The position numbers were made by a program, and so were the translations under genes. The notes under the pieces were generated by a model that did not search any database, had not been told where the DNA came from, and saw only the letters and a list, made by a program, of their open reading frames with translations. From Deltaproteobacteria bacterium (lineage in GTDB: Bacteria; Desulfobacterota; Desulfobacteria; Desulfobacterales; Desulfobacteraceae), in contig QMMT01000186.1 in NCBI GenBank assembly GCA_003647385.1, positions 1 through 5,355 on the forward strand: a stretch of DNA of 5,355 bases, given 5' to 3'. Of the stretch, positions 5,084-5,355 are shown piece by piece (positions within the stretch are counted from its first letter, which is position 1; each line of letters opens with the position of its first letter).

Positions 5084-5355
5084 TTAATAAATTCCGGATA
5101 CATCATTCAAAACAGATTCGATGAGTTCTTCAAAATTTGATATCGCCTTTTTATCTTTAATCAACGATCGACCAAACGAACGGCCGGTCACAGCTTTAAA
5201 AAACTTTGTACAGATATTTCTCTGGCTTGCAGTAAACCCTGTGGAATACCCTTTCTTTTCATTCTTTCTTTTTCCAGGCTGGTCCTGCAAATCCCTCCGG
5301 CCGTGGGGCCGGTTAATGATATTCGAATAATAAATCAATCCCCGGTCAATCAGGA
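5084..5355 (-). CDS. C-terminal part of an unrecognised basic protein, possibly a winged-helix regulator
   Basis: An open frame enters from the right window edge and ends with TAA 19 bases before the reductase ATG, leaving just room for that gene's ribosome-binding site. This tight spacing is the main reason to treat it as a real gene. About 90 residues are visible, starting LIDRGLIYYSN, then a very basic stretch (RPHGRRD, GKRKNEKKG), then FTASQRN, and a final helix ISNFEELIESVL. The opening resembles the end of a recognition helix and the start of the wing in MarR-like winged-helix proteins (L..rGLI followed by a basic wing). A regulator upstream of a flavoenzyme operon would be natural. The match is weak and the diagnostic helices lie outside the window, so the function should be treated as unknown. 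The true start is not visible; a TTG at 5338 should not be taken as one, because the frame stays open beyond it. Confidence 0.6.
   Translation of the reverse strand, partial: LIDRGLIYYSNIINRPHGRRDLQDQPGKRKNEKKGYSTGFTASQRNICTKFFKAVTGRSFGRSLIKDKKAISNFEELIESVLNDVSGIY
5297..5312. repeat. 6-bp all-GC inverted repeat in the partial upstream gene
   Basis: CCGGCC (5297-5302) and GGCCGG (5307-5312) pair perfectly around a four-base loop and make a compact, stable hairpin. It lies in the codons for RPHGR of the partial basic protein. It has no adjacent T tract and is probably not a terminator. Confidence 0.45.

Noticed and set aside
5121..5330. Plus-strand frame of 69 codons at the right edge
   Set aside because: It lies opposite the partial minus-strand gene, whose stop and spacing fit the operon better. 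It shows no domain and no ribosome-binding site. Not excluded absolutely, but less likely.
1..5355. CRISPR arrays, tRNA genes, insertion sequences, toxin-antitoxin or defence genes
   Set aside because: I looked for repeated spacer-like units, cloverleaf 3' ends, transposase motifs and terminal repeats on both strands and saw none.

Overview
The window reads as an ordinary chromosomal segment of a Gram-negative anaerobe or facultative anaerobe with moderate GC. A sulfate-reducing Desulfobacterota-type genome is my best guess. The grounds are a sigma-54 promoter in front of an ammonium transporter, a cysteine-rich clostridial/deltaproteobacterial-style FMN alpha-hydroxy-acid oxidising protein, and an iron-sulfur flavin enoate-reductase-like enzyme. 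The taxon is inferred; no rRNA or marker gene is present.

Left part, plus strand. A near-perfect -24/-12 sigma-54 promoter (75-90) drives an Amt-family ammonium channel gene (140-1210). The protein keeps its signal peptide, the first histidine of the twin-His pore and the C-terminal regulatory tail. It appears to lack about 70-75 residues that normally carry TM9, TM10 and the second pore histidine; the reading frame is intact across the gap. No PII (glnK) gene lies beside it in the window. The 210-base gap after amt holds weak terminator-like hairpins, a plausible sigma-70 promoter and a 43-codon remnant that reads as the C-terminal end of a GNAT acetyltransferase (about 1285-1413). Seven bases after that remnant starts a RhtB/LysE-family amino-acid exporter gene (1421-2053), which is more AT-rich than its neighbours and has no obvious ribosome-binding site of its own.

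Right part, minus strand, convergent with the exporter. Three genes run in the same direction and probably form an operon. In transcription order they are: the C-terminal end of an unrecognised basic protein, possibly a winged-helix regulator (5355 to 5084, cut by the window edge); a 641-residue Old Yellow Enzyme/2,4-dienoyl-CoA reductase-like FMN-4Fe4S-FAD oxidoreductase (5064 to 3139); and an FMN-dependent alpha-hydroxy-acid oxidising protein with an N-terminal four-cysteine motif (3082 to 2069). Pairing two flavoenzymes suggests a small redox pathway acting on an unsaturated and/or hydroxylated organic acid, but the substrate cannot be read from sequence.

I see no CRISPR array, tRNA, rRNA, insertion sequence or phage gene. 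The most notable points are the internally shortened Amt, the acetyltransferase remnant in front of the exporter, and an 11-bp perfect inverted repeat inside the reductase gene. I do not see convincing evidence of a wholly new system here.
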